A model generated the notes under the pieces. That model saw only the letters and a program-made list of their open reading frames with translations, did not search any database and was not told where the DNA came from. Of a stretch of 64,000 nt of DNA, positions 26,909 through 35,661 are shown in pieces (position 1 is the stretch's first letter; every line of letters starts with the position of its first letter). The stretch comes from Anaerozeibacter quisquiliarum (GTDB lineage Bacteria; Bacillota; Clostridia; Christensenellales; Aristaeellaceae), in the NCBI GenBank assembly GCA_051162045.1, contig JBISDI010000021.1, one strand, 5' to 3'. Both the position numbers and the translations under genes were made by a program.

Positions 26909-27684
26909 AGCCATACGACCGCGTACAGCGCTCGCGCGCCAAGGAGCGGCCGACCGCGCTTTCGTACATCGCCGCCTTGATCGACGGCTTCATCGAGTTG
27001 CACGGCGACCGGCGCTATCAGGACGATCCGGCGGTGGTCGCGGGCCTCGGCTGGCTCGGGCCGATGCCGGTCACCGTGATCGGCATAGAAAAGGGCGGCG
27101 AGATACAGGATAAGATTCGCCGCAACTTCGGTTCCGCGCATCCCGAGGGCTACCGCAAGGCGCTGCGCCAGATGAAGCTGGCCGAGAAGTTCCGTCGGCC
27201 GGTGCTGTGCCTCGTCGACACCGCGGGCGCGTTCTGCGGCATCGGCGCGGAGGAGCGCGGCCAGGGCCAGGCGATCGCCGAGAACCTGTGCGAGATGATG
27301 GGCCTCAAGACGCCGATCCTGTCGATCGTGATCGGCGAGGGCGGCAGCGGCGGCGCGCTGGGCCTCGCGGTGGCCGACGAGGTGTGGATGATGGAAAACG
27401 CCTACTATTCCGTGATCTCGCCCGAAGGCGCGGCCAGCATCCTGTGGAAGGACGCCGCGCGCGCGCCGCAAGCCGCCGAGCAGCTGAAGCTGACCGCCGA
27501 GGATCTCAGGGGCTTCGGCGTGATCGAGCGCATCTTGCCCGAAGAGGGCGCGTTTGAGGCGCGCGCGGCGCTGCTCAAACGCGAGATCATCGAGACATTC
27601 GAGCGCTATCGGGCGATGCCGGCGGAGGCGCTGCTCGACCGCCGCTACCACAAGTTCCGCAGGATCGGAGGGGACGCGCTATGA
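26905..27684 (+). CDS. accA: Acetyl-CoA carboxylase carboxyltransferase subunit alpha
   Basis: The 259-residue subunit pairs with AccD. LVDTAGAFCGIGAEERGQG and IGEGGSGGALGLAVAD are the typical acetyl-CoA and oxyanion segments, and ISPEGAASILWKD follows near residue 173. The protein is shorter than the E. coli form (about 319), as in many Bacillota. Its ATG overlaps accD and its stop overlaps the next ATG, showing tight coupling. Confidence 0.95.
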   Translation: MKPYDRVQRSRAKERPTALSYIAALIDGFIELHGDRRYQDDPAVVAGLGWLGPMPVTVIGIEKGGEIQDKIRRNFGSAHPEGYRKALRQMKLAEKFRRPVLCLVDTAGAFCGIGAEERGQGQAIAENLCEMMGLKTPILSIVIGEGGSGGALGLAVADEVWMMENAYYSVISPEGAASILWKDAARAPQAAEQLKLTAEDLRGFGVIERILPEEGAFEARAALLKREIIETFERYRAMPAEALLDRRYHKFRRIGGDAL

Positions 27685-28502
27685 TCGCCATTGTGACCGA
27701 CTCCACGGCCTATCTGACGCGCGAAGAGGCGGCTCAGTTGGGCGTGGTGATGGTGCCCATGAGCTACACGGTCGGCGGGGAACAGGGCGTGAGCGAGGGC
27801 TTCATCGAGGACAGCGACGACGCCGAGCGGCTGGTGGCGAGGCACATCTCAACGATGCACACCTCCCAGGCCACGCTGCCCGCGTTCATGAACGCGTTCG
27901 CCCGGCTGCGCAAGGCCGGCTACGACATCCTGTGCGTGACCATCTCTTCGCGGCTGAGCGGCACCTACGCCAACGCGGTGCTGGCCGCGCGCGAGATGGA
28001 CGGCCACCATATCGCCGTGGTCGACTCGTTGTCCGTCGCCGGCGGGCTGTACCTGCTGATCCGCGAGGCGCGCGAGGTGATCCACGCGGGCGCGCAGCTG
28101 TTCGAGACCGCGCGGCATCTGGAGGCGCTGCGCGAACGCGTGCACACCGCCTTCTCGGTCGACGACATGGAGCCGCTTCGGCGCAGCGGCCGCCTCGGCA
28201 ACGTGAGGCTGTCGATCTCGACCATCCTCAACATCCGGCCGATCCTGACCGTCACCGACGGCTCGATCGTGTCCTGCGGCGTCGCGCGCGGCCGCGTCGA
28301 GCAGATGAAGAAGCTGCGCCAGTTCGTCAAGGAGGCCAAGGGCGGGCTGCTCGTCGAGCGCTTCCTCGCCGACGACGAAGCCGCCCAGCTGACCGCCCAG
28401 CTCGAATCCGCCGGCTACCGCGTTCAGCAGCGCCGCGTAGGTCCCGTCCTCGGCGCGCACCTGGGTACCGGCAGCGTGGGCGTAGGGTGGTTGGAGGGGT
28501 AG
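27681..28502 (+). CDS. DegV/FakB-family fatty acid-binding protein
   Basis: The 273-residue protein begins IAIVTDSTAYLTREEA, has TSQATLPAF near residue 58 and CVTISSRLSGTYANA near 88, the lipid-binding signature of DegV proteins. FakB members present fatty acids to the kinase FakA for phosphorylation and entry into phospholipid. Its ATGA overlap with accA places it as the last gene of the fatty acid operon, so a role in fatty acid handling is likely. No FakA is in the window. The terminator at 28507 follows. Confidence 0.88.
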   Translation: MIAIVTDSTAYLTREEAAQLGVVMVPMSYTVGGEQGVSEGFIEDSDDAERLVARHISTMHTSQATLPAFMNAFARLRKAGYDILCVTISSRLSGTYANAVLAAREMDGHHIAVVDSLSVAGGLYLLIREAREVIHAGAQLFETARHLEALRERVHTAFSVDDMEPLRRSGRLGNVRLSISTILNIRPILTVTDGSIVSCGVARGRVEQMKKLRQFVKEAKGGLLVERFLADDEAAQLTAQLESAGYRVQQRRVGPVLGAHLGTGSVGVGWLEG

Positions 28503-28506
28503 CAAG

Positions 28507-28540
28507 AAGGGCTGCGGCGTCATGACGCCACAGCCCTTTT
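28507..28540 (+). terminator. Terminator of the fatty acid operon
   Basis: AAGGGCTG and CAGCCCTT, with an inner GGCGTCATGACGCC palindrome, form a long stem followed by T's. The A/T symmetry suggests it also ends the convergent gene at 28556. Confidence 0.85.
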
Positions 28541-28555
28541 ACCTTTTATGATTTG

Positions 28556-29398
28556 TCACCGCCCAATCCCCAGCTGCGACGCCGCTTCCTCCCAGCAGAC
28601 TTCGGGGATTTCCTGGTCGCCGGGGCAGAGCTTGCGGGCGAGCGCCAGGCAGTCGGTCGGCCAGGAGCCGCCTTGGCGGATGGTCTTCATCACCGCCAGC
28701 GCCCACACGCGCGCCATGTCCATAAGGCCGCTCTCCTCGAACTGCCTGAGCTCGGCCTCCTTGTCGTAGTCCACGTTCATCAGCCGCGCGCTCCAGCGCC
28801 CGCCCAGGCAGGTCACCAGCGCGAATTGCGCCTTGGGCTGGCCGTACGTCGGCATGCCCACCGCGCCCGGGTTGACCAGCTGCCTGCCGCCCGACTCGTA
28901 GCGGAACTGGAAGTGGCTGTGCCCCGACAGGATCGTCTGCTGGGGGCACTCGCGCAGCACGCTTTCGAGCGCCTCCGTGCCCGGATAGATCAGCACGTTG
29001 TTGCTCATCGGCGTGGCGTGGGCGATCGCCAGCGGCGGGCAATCCTTGAGAGCGATCACGTCGGTGATCGGCATGGCGCGCAGGAACTGCAAATCCTCTT
29101 CGGTCAGGTTCTGGTAGGTGTACAGCAGCGATCCGGTATTCGAGGACATCTTCCAGCCGTCGTCCGGATCGTCGTGGTGCCCCAGCAGGTAGTCCTCGCG
29201 GTTGCCGCGCAGCATCCAGGTGGGCAGCCGCCGCGCGGCGGCGCGCATCAGGTCGAGCGTGCGGCGCGGGTAGGGGCAGTCGGTCAGGTGGTCGCCCAGG
29301 AAAACATAGCCGTCGACGCCGACATGGTCGGCATAGGATAGGCAGGTCGCGAGGGCGATTTCGTTGGCGTGCATGTCGGAAAAAACGGCTAGTCTCAT
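28556..29398 (-). CDS. Calcineurin-like metallophosphoesterase
   Basis: The 280-residue protein has the metallophosphoesterase motifs in order: FSDMHAN (D-x-H) at residue 6, FLGDHLTDCP (GDx) near 34, LRGNREDYL (GN-x-E) near 65 and SGHSHFQF (GH-x-H) near 160. The C-terminal 90 residues are an extra helical extension. The substrate could be a nucleotide, phosphodiester or phosphoprotein. The start follows AAGGGGAA. The gene is 11 bases after the aminotransferase gene on the same strand. Confidence 0.85.
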   Translation of the reverse strand: MRLAVFSDMHANEIALATCLSYADHVGVDGYVFLGDHLTDCPYPRRTLDLMRAAARRLPTWMLRGNREDYLLGHHDDPDDGWKMSSNTGSLLYTYQNLTEEDLQFLRAMPITDVIALKDCPPLAIAHATPMSNNVLIYPGTEALESVLRECPQQTILSGHSHFQFRYESGGRQLVNPGAVGMPTYGQPKAQFALVTCLGGRWSARLMNVDYDKEAELRQFEESGLMDMARVWALAVMKTIRQGGSWPTDCLALARKLCPGDQEIPEVCWEEAASQLGIGR

Positions 29399-29409
29399 CT
29401 GCGTTCCCC

Positions 29410-30609
29410 TTATTCGAGTCTCTTGACGAAGCGCGCGATGCGTTCAAGGCCCAATCGAATGGTCTCTTGCGCGGTGGCGTAGCTTACGCGCACGTGGTCG
29501 CGCGCGCCGAACGCGGTGCCCGGTACCACCGCCACCTTTTCCTCGGCCAGCAGAAGCTCCGCGAAATCGTCCGCGCCGGTGATCTCCCGGCCGTTCAGGC
29601 GCTTGCCGAGCAATTTCGAGATGTTCAGCATCATGTAGAACGCGCCTTCGGGCATGTGCGTGCTCAGGCCGGAGATACGGCTCACAGCATTGTACATCAG
29701 ATGCCGCCGGATGTCAAACTCCCGGCGCATGTCCTCGATCTGCTGTTCGCCGTTTGTTAACGCGACCGCCGCCGCGTACTGCGCCATCGAATTGGGCGCG
29801 CTGGTGGAGTGGCTCTGGAACGCGTCCATCGCCTTGGCGACCGCGCGCGGGGCGGCCGCGTAGCCGATGCGCCAGCCGGTCATCGCGAACGCCTTCGACA
29901 CGCCGTTGACCACGATGCTTTGCCGCTTGATCGCCTCGCCCAACGACGCGATCGAGACATGCTCCTGCCCGCCGTAGATCAGCTTCTCGTAAATTTCATC
30001 CGAGATCACGTAGAAGCCCTTTTCGACCGCCAGCTCGGCGATGCCTGAAAGCAGCGCGCGCGGCCAGACGCAGCCGTTGGGGTTGTTCGGGGAGTTCAGA
30101 ATCAGCGCCTTGGTGCGCTCGGTGACATAGGGGCGCAACTGCGCGGCGGTGACCACGAAGCCGTCCTTCTCCTCGCCCGGCACCGGGACCCCTGTGCCGC
30201 CGGCCATGTGAACCATCTCGGGGTAGCTTACCCAACAGGGTGCGGGCAGCAGCACCTCGTCGCCCGGATTCACGAGGGCCGACAGCGCGTTGAACAGCGA
30301 CTGCTTCGCGCCGTTCGAGACCACGATATCCGCCGGGTCATAGGTAAGGCCGTTGTCGCGCATAAGCTTCTCGCAGATCTCCTTGCGCAGCGTAAGTGTG
30401 CCCGCCGACGCGGTGTAGCGCGTCACGCCCCGGTTGAGCGCGTCCTTGGCGGCGTCGCGGATGTACTCGGGGGTGTCGAAATCAGGCTCGCCCGCGCCGA
30501 AGCTGATTACGTCCTCGCCCGCGGCGATCATGGCCTTGGCCTTGGCGTCGATGACCAGCGTGGCGGAGGGCGCGATGCGCAGGCATCGCTCGGATAGCGT
30601 CAGAGGCAT
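29410..30609 (-). CDS. aspB: Class I pyridoxal-phosphate aminotransferase (aspartate type)
   Basis: The 399-residue protein is an aspartate aminotransferase of the AspB (Ib) group. FGAGEPDFDTP is near residue 36, NSPNNPNG near 170, the cofactor lysine is in GVSKAFAMTGWRIGY near 240, and RVSYA near 377 contains the carboxylate-binding arginine. The ATG at 30609 follows AAGGGGAG. Closely related enzymes act on other amino acids, so the specificity is a family inference. Confidence 0.87.
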   Translation of the reverse strand: MPLTLSERCLRIAPSATLVIDAKAKAMIAAGEDVISFGAGEPDFDTPEYIRDAAKDALNRGVTRYTASAGTLTLRKEICEKLMRDNGLTYDPADIVVSNGAKQSLFNALSALVNPGDEVLLPAPCWVSYPEMVHMAGGTGVPVPGEEKDGFVVTAAQLRPYVTERTKALILNSPNNPNGCVWPRALLSGIAELAVEKGFYVISDEIYEKLIYGGQEHVSIASLGEAIKRQSIVVNGVSKAFAMTGWRIGYAAAPRAVAKAMDAFQSHSTSAPNSMAQYAAAVALTNGEQQIEDMRREFDIRRHLMYNAVSRISGLSTHMPEGAFYMMLNISKLLGKRLNGREITGADDFAELLLAEEKVAVVPGTAFGARDHVRVSYATAQETIRLGLERIARFVKRLE

Positions 30610-30799
30610 ATGGTTGTTCTCCCCTTTAAACATCGTTACCTGCGCCGTTTTGCAGCGTGGGATAAAGCATTCTATGAAAAACCGCGATATCCTGCCATGG
30701 TTACCGGGTTTTAACGCAAGAAATGAATTTTTAACCCTTCGGTTCCTGCATTTCGATTTTTGCCGACGCGACGGGGCACATCGCTGGGACAAACTTAAT

Positions 30800-30829
30800 T
30801 TGACAGAGCTCGCGGTGGGTGGGTATAAT
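30800..30829 (+). promoter_or_regulatory. alaS promoter and short leader
   Basis: TTGACA (30800-30805), 18 bases and TATAAT (30824-30829) read into alaS. The 89-base leader holds CGCCTT/GAGGCG, a GC-rich segment and a T6 tract (30895-30901), which could form an attenuator. It is too short for a full T-box and lacks GGGTGGCACC. The rest of 30610-30800 has no gene. Confidence 0.6.
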
Positions 30830-30918
30830 CGGAAGCGAATTGCAAGACGCGAAAACGCGCCTTCTGTCCTTGCATGAGGCGGGGCGGGGCGTCTATTTTT
30901 TGAAGGGGGCAACCGACC

Positions 30919-32706
30919 ATGAACATCCGTAGCAGTAAAGAGCTGCGCAGTCTGTTTCTGAAATTCTTCGAGGAGAAGGGGCACGCCGTGATCCCCAGCG
31001 CCTCGGTGATCCCCGAGAACGACCCGACCGTGCTGTTCACTACCGCGGGCATGCATCCGCTGGTGCCCTACCTGCTGGGCGCGAAGCACCCGATGGGCAC
31101 GCGCCTGACCGACGTGCAAAAGTGCATCCGCACCGGCGACATCGACGAGGTGGGCGACGAGAGCCACTGCACCTTCTTCGAAATGCTGGGCAACTGGTCG
31201 CTCGGCGACTACTTCAAAAAAGAGGCGATCGAGTGGAGCTGGGAGTTTTTGACCAGCCCCGACTGGCTGGGGCTCGATCAGGACCGGCTGGCGTTCTCGG
31301 TGTTCGCGGGAGACGCGGACGCGCCGCGCGACGACGAGGCGGCCGACCTCTGGCGCTCGGTCGGCGTCCGCGACGACCACATCTTTTTCCTGCCCAAGAA
31401 GAACAACTGGTGGGGCCCCGCCGGCACGACCGGCCCCTGCGGCCCCGACACAGAGATGTTCGTGATTACGGATAAAGCCCCCTGCGGGCCCGACTGCTCG
31501 CCGGCCTGCGACTGCGGGCGGTACCTCGAGATCTGGAACGACGTGTTCATGCAGTACAACAAGCAGGCCGACGGCAGCTTCCCGCCGCTCGAGCAGAAGA
31601 ACGTCGATACCGGCATGGGCCTCGAGCGTACGATCGGCGTGCTGATGGGCGTGAAATCGGTGTACGAGACCGATTTGTTCTCGGACATCGTCTCAAAGAT
31701 CGCGGAGCTGTCGGGCAAATCATACGGCGCGAGCGAGGAAATCACCCGCTCGATGCGCATCGTCGCCGACCACCTGCGCACGGCCACGATCATTCTGGGC
31801 GACGATCGCGGCGTGACCCCGTCCAATGTCGATCAGGGCTATGTACTGCGCCGGCTGATCCGCCGCGCGGTGCGCCACGGCATGACGATCGGCCTGCCCG
31901 AGGGCGCGTGCGCGCAGATCGCGCTGGTCGTCATCCGCCAGTACCAGGACGTATACCCCGAACTCCAGCGCCACGAGGCGCACATCGTCGAGCAACTGAA
32001 CCTCGAGGAGGAGCGCTTCCAGCGCACGCTCAAGCAGGGCCTGCGCGAGTTTGAGAAGGCGGTTGCGCGGCTTACGGGCTCTGTGATCGACGGCGCAAGC
32101 GCGTTCAAGCTGTACGACACCTACGGCTTCCCGATCGAGATCACCAAGGAGTTGGCCGCCGAGCGCGCGCTTACCGTGGACGAGGAAGGTTTCGCCGAGC
32201 GCTTCAAGCAGCACCAAGCGCTGTCGCAGGCGGGCGCGGAGCAGCGCTTCAAGGGCGGCCTGGCCGATTCCACCGAGGAAACCGCCAAGCTGCACACCGC
32301 GACGCACCTGCTGCAGGCGGCGCTGCGTGCGGTGCTGGGCGACGAGGTCAAGCAAAAGGGCTCCAACATCACCGCCGAGCGGCTGCGGTTCGACTTCTCA
32401 TTCTCGCGCAAGATGACCGACGAGGAGAAGAAGGAGGTCGAGCGGCTGGTCAATGATTACATCGAGGCGAATGCGCCGGTGACCGTCGAGGAGATGACCG
32501 TCGAGGAGGCCAAGGCGCAGGGCGCGATCGGCCTGTTCGAGAGCCGCTACGGCGAGCGCGTCAAGGTGTACTCGATGGGCGCGTTCTCGAAGGAGATTTG
32601 CGGCGGCCCTCACGCCGCCAACACCGGCGACCTTAAGCGGTTCAAGCTGCAAAAAGAGGAGTCGTCCTCGGCGGGCGTGCGGCGGATCAAGGGCGTGATC
32701 GGGTAG
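30919..32706 (+). CDS. alaS: Alanyl-tRNA synthetase, short form lacking C-Ala
   Basis: The 595-residue protein charges tRNA-Ala. The class II catalytic domain begins at residue 1 with FFEEKGH and FTTAGMHPLVPYLLG, and continues through the tRNA-recognition domain. The editing site that clears mischarged Ser/Gly is intact: HTATH near residue 457 and CGGPHAANTGD near 561. The protein stops 34 residues after that cysteine, so the C-terminal oligomerisation/C-Ala domain of the usual 870-880-residue AlaRS is missing. The stop is followed by a palindrome and the next gene, with no remnant of a C-terminal part downstream. It thus looks like a natural short form. RBS GAAGGGGG precedes the ATG. Confidence 0.92.
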   Translation: MNIRSSKELRSLFLKFFEEKGHAVIPSASVIPENDPTVLFTTAGMHPLVPYLLGAKHPMGTRLTDVQKCIRTGDIDEVGDESHCTFFEMLGNWSLGDYFKKEAIEWSWEFLTSPDWLGLDQDRLAFSVFAGDADAPRDDEAADLWRSVGVRDDHIFFLPKKNNWWGPAGTTGPCGPDTEMFVITDKAPCGPDCSPACDCGRYLEIWNDVFMQYNKQADGSFPPLEQKNVDTGMGLERTIGVLMGVKSVYETDLFSDIVSKIAELSGKSYGASEEITRSMRIVADHLRTATIILGDDRGVTPSNVDQGYVLRRLIRRAVRHGMTIGLPEGACAQIALVVIRQYQDVYPELQRHEAHIVEQLNLEEERFQRTLKQGLREFEKAVARLTGSVIDGASAFKLYDTYGFPIEITKELAAERALTVDEEGFAERFKQHQALSQAGAEQRFKGGLADSTEETAKLHTATHLLQAALRAVLGDEVKQKGSNITAERLRFDFSFSRKMTDEEKKEVERLVNDYIEANAPVTVEEMTVEEAKAQGAIGLFESRYGERVKVYSMGAFSKEICGGPHAANTGDLKRFKLQKEESSSAGVRRIKGVIG

Positions 32707-32715
32707 ACCGCGAAC

Positions 32716-32750
32716 CCCTCATTTCCCTCCGCTGAGGGGAATGGGAAGAG
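32716..32750. repeat. Small palindrome between alaS and the G1P dehydrogenase gene
   Basis: CATTTCCCTC and GAGGGGAATGGG form a short hairpin resembling the ends of family A repeats. Confidence 0.4.
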
Positions 32751-32769
32751 ACGTCAAGGAGGCAGGCAG

Positions 32770-34122
32770 ATGACAGAGTTCTCAAAATTGTCCATCGAGG
32801 ATATGCTCGACCCCAAGGGTTTTGAATGCGCGTGCGGACATCGCCACGCGTCGGAACTGCGCGTCTTCCATTCGGGCGCGGGTGCGATCAAGAAGCTCCC
32901 CGAGACGCTTGCGGCGCTGGGCGCGGTGCATCCGTTCGTGGTGTGCGACCGTAACACCCATCGCGCGGCGGGCGAGCGGGTGGAAGCGCTGCTGAGGGCC
33001 GCGAACATCCCGTACAAGCTGTTTATCATCCCGCGCGAGGCGGTCGAGCCCGACGAATGGGCGGTCGGCGCGATTACGATGGCGCTGGACCCCGCGTGCG
33101 ACCTGGTGCTGGCGGTGGGCTCGGGCGTTATTAACGACCTGTGCAAGGTGGTGGCCTTCGCGGCCGGCAAGCCGCAAGCGGTGGTGGCCACCGCGCCGTC
33201 GATGGACGGTTACGCCTCATCCTCGTCGTCGATGCACGTGAACGAGGTCAAGACCACGGTGTACAACGCCTGCCCGGCCGCGATCATCGCCGACACCGAC
33301 ATCCTGGCGGAGGCGCCCATGCGCATGCTGTGGGCGGGGTTTGGCGACATGATCGCCAAGTACGTGTCGCTGTGCGAGTGGCGCATCTCGAACCTGGTCA
33401 CGGGCGAGTATTACTGCGAGGAGGTCGCGCGGCTGGTGCGGCGCTCGGTCAAGAGCATCGTCGACAATGCCGATAAGATCACGAGCCGCGACCCGCAGGT
33501 CGTACAGGCGATTACCGAGGGACTGGTGCTGTCGGGCGTGGCGATGTCGTTCGCGGGCACATCGCGCCCGGCGTCGGGGCTCGAGCATTACTTCTCCCAT
33601 CTGTGGGAGATGATGGCCATGGAGCGGCATGAGCACGCCGACCTGCACGGCATCCAGGTGGGCGTGGGCACGCTGGTCACATTGAAGCTGTACGACTGGA
33701 TCAGGACCATCGTGCCCGACCGCGAGCGGGGTATGGCCGCCATGGCCGCGTTCGACGAGGCCGCGTGGGCGGACATGGTCCGGCGCGTGTTCGGCACGAT
33801 CGCGCCGCAAATCCTGGAGATCGAGGAAAAGACGCGCAAGAACGACCCGGCCAGGCACGCGGCGCGATTGGATAAGATCGTCGATCACTGGGACCGGATC
33901 CTCGGCTTTATCGAGGATGAGCTGCCCGATACCGCCCACATCGCCGACTTGATGCGCGGCATGGGCGCGCCGATGACGCCCGCCGCGCTCGGCATCAGCG
34001 ATCAAGATGCCAAAAACGCCTACACCGGTGCGCGCGAGATTCGCGACAAATACCTGTGCTGCAGCATGCTCTGGGATCTCGGCCTGGCGGAAGAGGCCAG
34101 GGCGAGGGTGAGTGCAGAGTAA
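32770..34122 (+). CDS. sn-glycerol-1-phosphate dehydrogenase (AraM/EgsA type)
   Basis: The 450-residue protein belongs to the iron alcohol dehydrogenase/glycerol dehydrogenase fold and matches bacterial AraM/EgsA. LAVGSGVINDLCKVVAF binds the nicotinamide cofactor near residue 118, ATAPSMDGYAS is the substrate loop near 140, and the metal site is formed by WAGFGDMIAKY, SGLEHYFSH and HADLHGIQVG. The enzyme makes glycerol-1-phosphate, the archaeal-type lipid stereoisomer; in Bacillus it feeds heptaprenylglyceryl phosphate. GGAGG lies upstream of the ATG. It follows alaS by 63 bases and may share its transcript. Confidence 0.85.
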   Translation: MTEFSKLSIEDMLDPKGFECACGHRHASELRVFHSGAGAIKKLPETLAALGAVHPFVVCDRNTHRAAGERVEALLRAANIPYKLFIIPREAVEPDEWAVGAITMALDPACDLVLAVGSGVINDLCKVVAFAAGKPQAVVATAPSMDGYASSSSSMHVNEVKTTVYNACPAAIIADTDILAEAPMRMLWAGFGDMIAKYVSLCEWRISNLVTGEYYCEEVARLVRRSVKSIVDNADKITSRDPQVVQAITEGLVLSGVAMSFAGTSRPASGLEHYFSHLWEMMAMERHEHADLHGIQVGVGTLVTLKLYDWIRTIVPDRERGMAAMAAFDEAAWADMVRRVFGTIAPQILEIEEKTRKNDPARHAARLDKIVDHWDRILGFIEDELPDTAHIADLMRGMGAPMTPAALGISDQDAKNAYTGAREIRDKYLCCSMLWDLGLAEEARARVSAE

Positions 34123-34152
34123 ACGCCATCTCCCGCGTGAGCGGTCATAACA

Positions 34153-34185
34153 CAAGGTGCCGCCCGGCGGGCGGCACCTTGTTGT
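34153..34185 (+). terminator. Strong terminator between convergent operons
   Basis: CAAGGTGCCGCCC and GGGCGGCACCTTG are a perfect 13-base stem with a three-base loop, then TTGTT. It separates the rightward alaS pair from the leftward gcv operon. Confidence 0.8.
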
Positions 34186-34224
34186 TCGGGACTTGTCCGT
34201 CCCGGCTTCGTAAAACCTCGTTCT

Positions 34225-35661
34225 CTATTCCGGGAACTGGTACCTGAGCTTCGGGTTGCGCGCCGCGCCCACCTCGTCGGGCCGGCGGATGGGCGCCGTC
34301 ACCGGAGCGGCGTGCAGCGCGTCGGGGTCCTCATGCGCCAGCGTCCACAGCTCCTTCATCGCCTGCGCGGCCTCGTCGAGCACCTCGATCGGCTCGGTCT
34401 CGGTGGGCTCGAACATCAGCGCCTCGGGCACGATCAGCGGGAAGTACATCGTGGGCGGGTGGATGCCCCGGTCGATCAGCCCCTTCGCCACGTCGAGCGC
34501 CGACACGGAGGTCTCGTGCTTGAGCTTCGCAAGCGTCAGTACGAACTCGTGCATACATAGCCCGTCGACCGCCAGATCGTAGGTATCCTTGAGCAGCGCC
34601 GCCAGATAATTCGCGTTCAGCACCGCGTTTTGAGCGGCTTCGCGGATTCCCTCCGCGCCCAGCGACAGCACGTAGGTCAGCGCGCGCACCACGACCAGGA
34701 AGTTGCCGTAGAACGCCTTGATCGCCCCGACCGACCGCGCGGGCATCTCGAAGGCATAGCCGTCCGCCGTCTTCACCGCTTGATTGTTCGGCAGGAACGG
34801 CGCGAGGAAGGCCTTCACGCCCACCGGGCCGCTGCCGGGGCCGCCGCCGCCGTGCGGCGTGGAGAAGGTCTTGTGCAGGTTCAGGTGGATCACGTCGAAG
34901 CCCATATCGCCCGGGCGCACCACGCCCATGATGGCGTTCAGGTTCGCGCCGTCGTAGTAGCTGAGCCCGCCCGCCTCGTGTACGATCCTGGTGATCTCGA
35001 GGATGTTTCGGTCGAACACGCCCACCGTGTTGGGGTTGGTCAGCATCAGAGCGGCGGTGTCCGGCCCGACCGCTTCGCGCAGCGCGTCGAGGTCGACACA
35101 TCCGTCGGCGTTCGACGCGATCGACGTAACGTCGAAGCCGGCCATCGAGGCCGAGGCCGGGTTGGTGCCGTGCGCCGCGTCGGGCACGATGATCTTCTTG
35201 CGCGCGGCATCGCCCCGCGACTTGTGGTAGGCCTTGATTATGAGCAGGCCCAGCAGCTCGCCGTGCGCGCCCGCCGCGCCCTGGAACGTCATCCGGTCCA
35301 TGCCGGTGACCTCGCCGAGCAGCGCCTCCGCGGTCGTCAGCACCTCGAGGCAGCCCTGCACCGTGCCGACCGGCTGCAGCGGATGTACCGCGCGGAAGCC
35401 GGGCAGCGCCGCCATCTCGTCGTTGATCTTCGGATTGTACTTCATCGTGCAGGAGCCCAGCGGGTAGAACCCGTCGTTGACGCCGTGCGTACGCTTCTCG
35501 AGCGCGCGGTAGTGGCGGCTGAGCTCGGTCTCCGACAGCGCCGGCAGGCGCGGCGCGCGCGCACGTACAAGGGTATCGGGCAGCGGGGCGTCCGGCACGT
35601 CCAGCTTGCCGATCAGGTCCAGGCCCCGGCCGATCGCGCCCTTCTCGAACAACAGCTTCAT
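34225..35661 (-). CDS. gcvPB: Glycine dehydrogenase (decarboxylating) subunit 2
   Basis: The 478-residue subunit forms the PLP-binding half of the split P-protein of the glycine cleavage system. The cofactor lysine is in HLNLHKTFSTPHGGGG near residue 265, with GFYPLGSCTMKYNP near 63 and AAHGTNPASASMAGFD near 170. It decarboxylates glycine and passes the aminomethyl group to GcvH. The ATG at 35661 overlaps the gcvPA stop by four bases. It is the last gene of the leftward gcvT-gcvH-gcvPA-gcvPB operon. Confidence 0.95.
   Translation of the reverse strand: MKLLFEKGAIGRGLDLIGKLDVPDAPLPDTLVRARAPRLPALSETELSRHYRALEKRTHGVNDGFYPLGSCTMKYNPKINDEMAALPGFRAVHPLQPVGTVQGCLEVLTTAEALLGEVTGMDRMTFQGAAGAHGELLGLLIIKAYHKSRGDAARKKIIVPDAAHGTNPASASMAGFDVTSIASNADGCVDLDALREAVGPDTAALMLTNPNTVGVFDRNILEITRIVHEAGGLSYYDGANLNAIMGVVRPGDMGFDVIHLNLHKTFSTPHGGGGPGSGPVGVKAFLAPFLPNNQAVKTADGYAFEMPARSVGAIKAFYGNFLVVVRALTYVLSLGAEGIREAAQNAVLNANYLAALLKDTYDLAVDGLCMHEFVLTLAKLKHETSVSALDVAKGLIDRGIHPPTMYFPLIVPEALMFEPTETEPIEVLDEAAQAMKELWTLAHEDPDALHAAPVTAPIRRPDEVGAARNPKLRYQFPE

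Noticed and set aside
30830..30918. T-box leader before alaS
   Set aside because: The leader is under 90 bases and lacks the GGGTGGCACC element and a stem I; at most a simple attenuator is possible.
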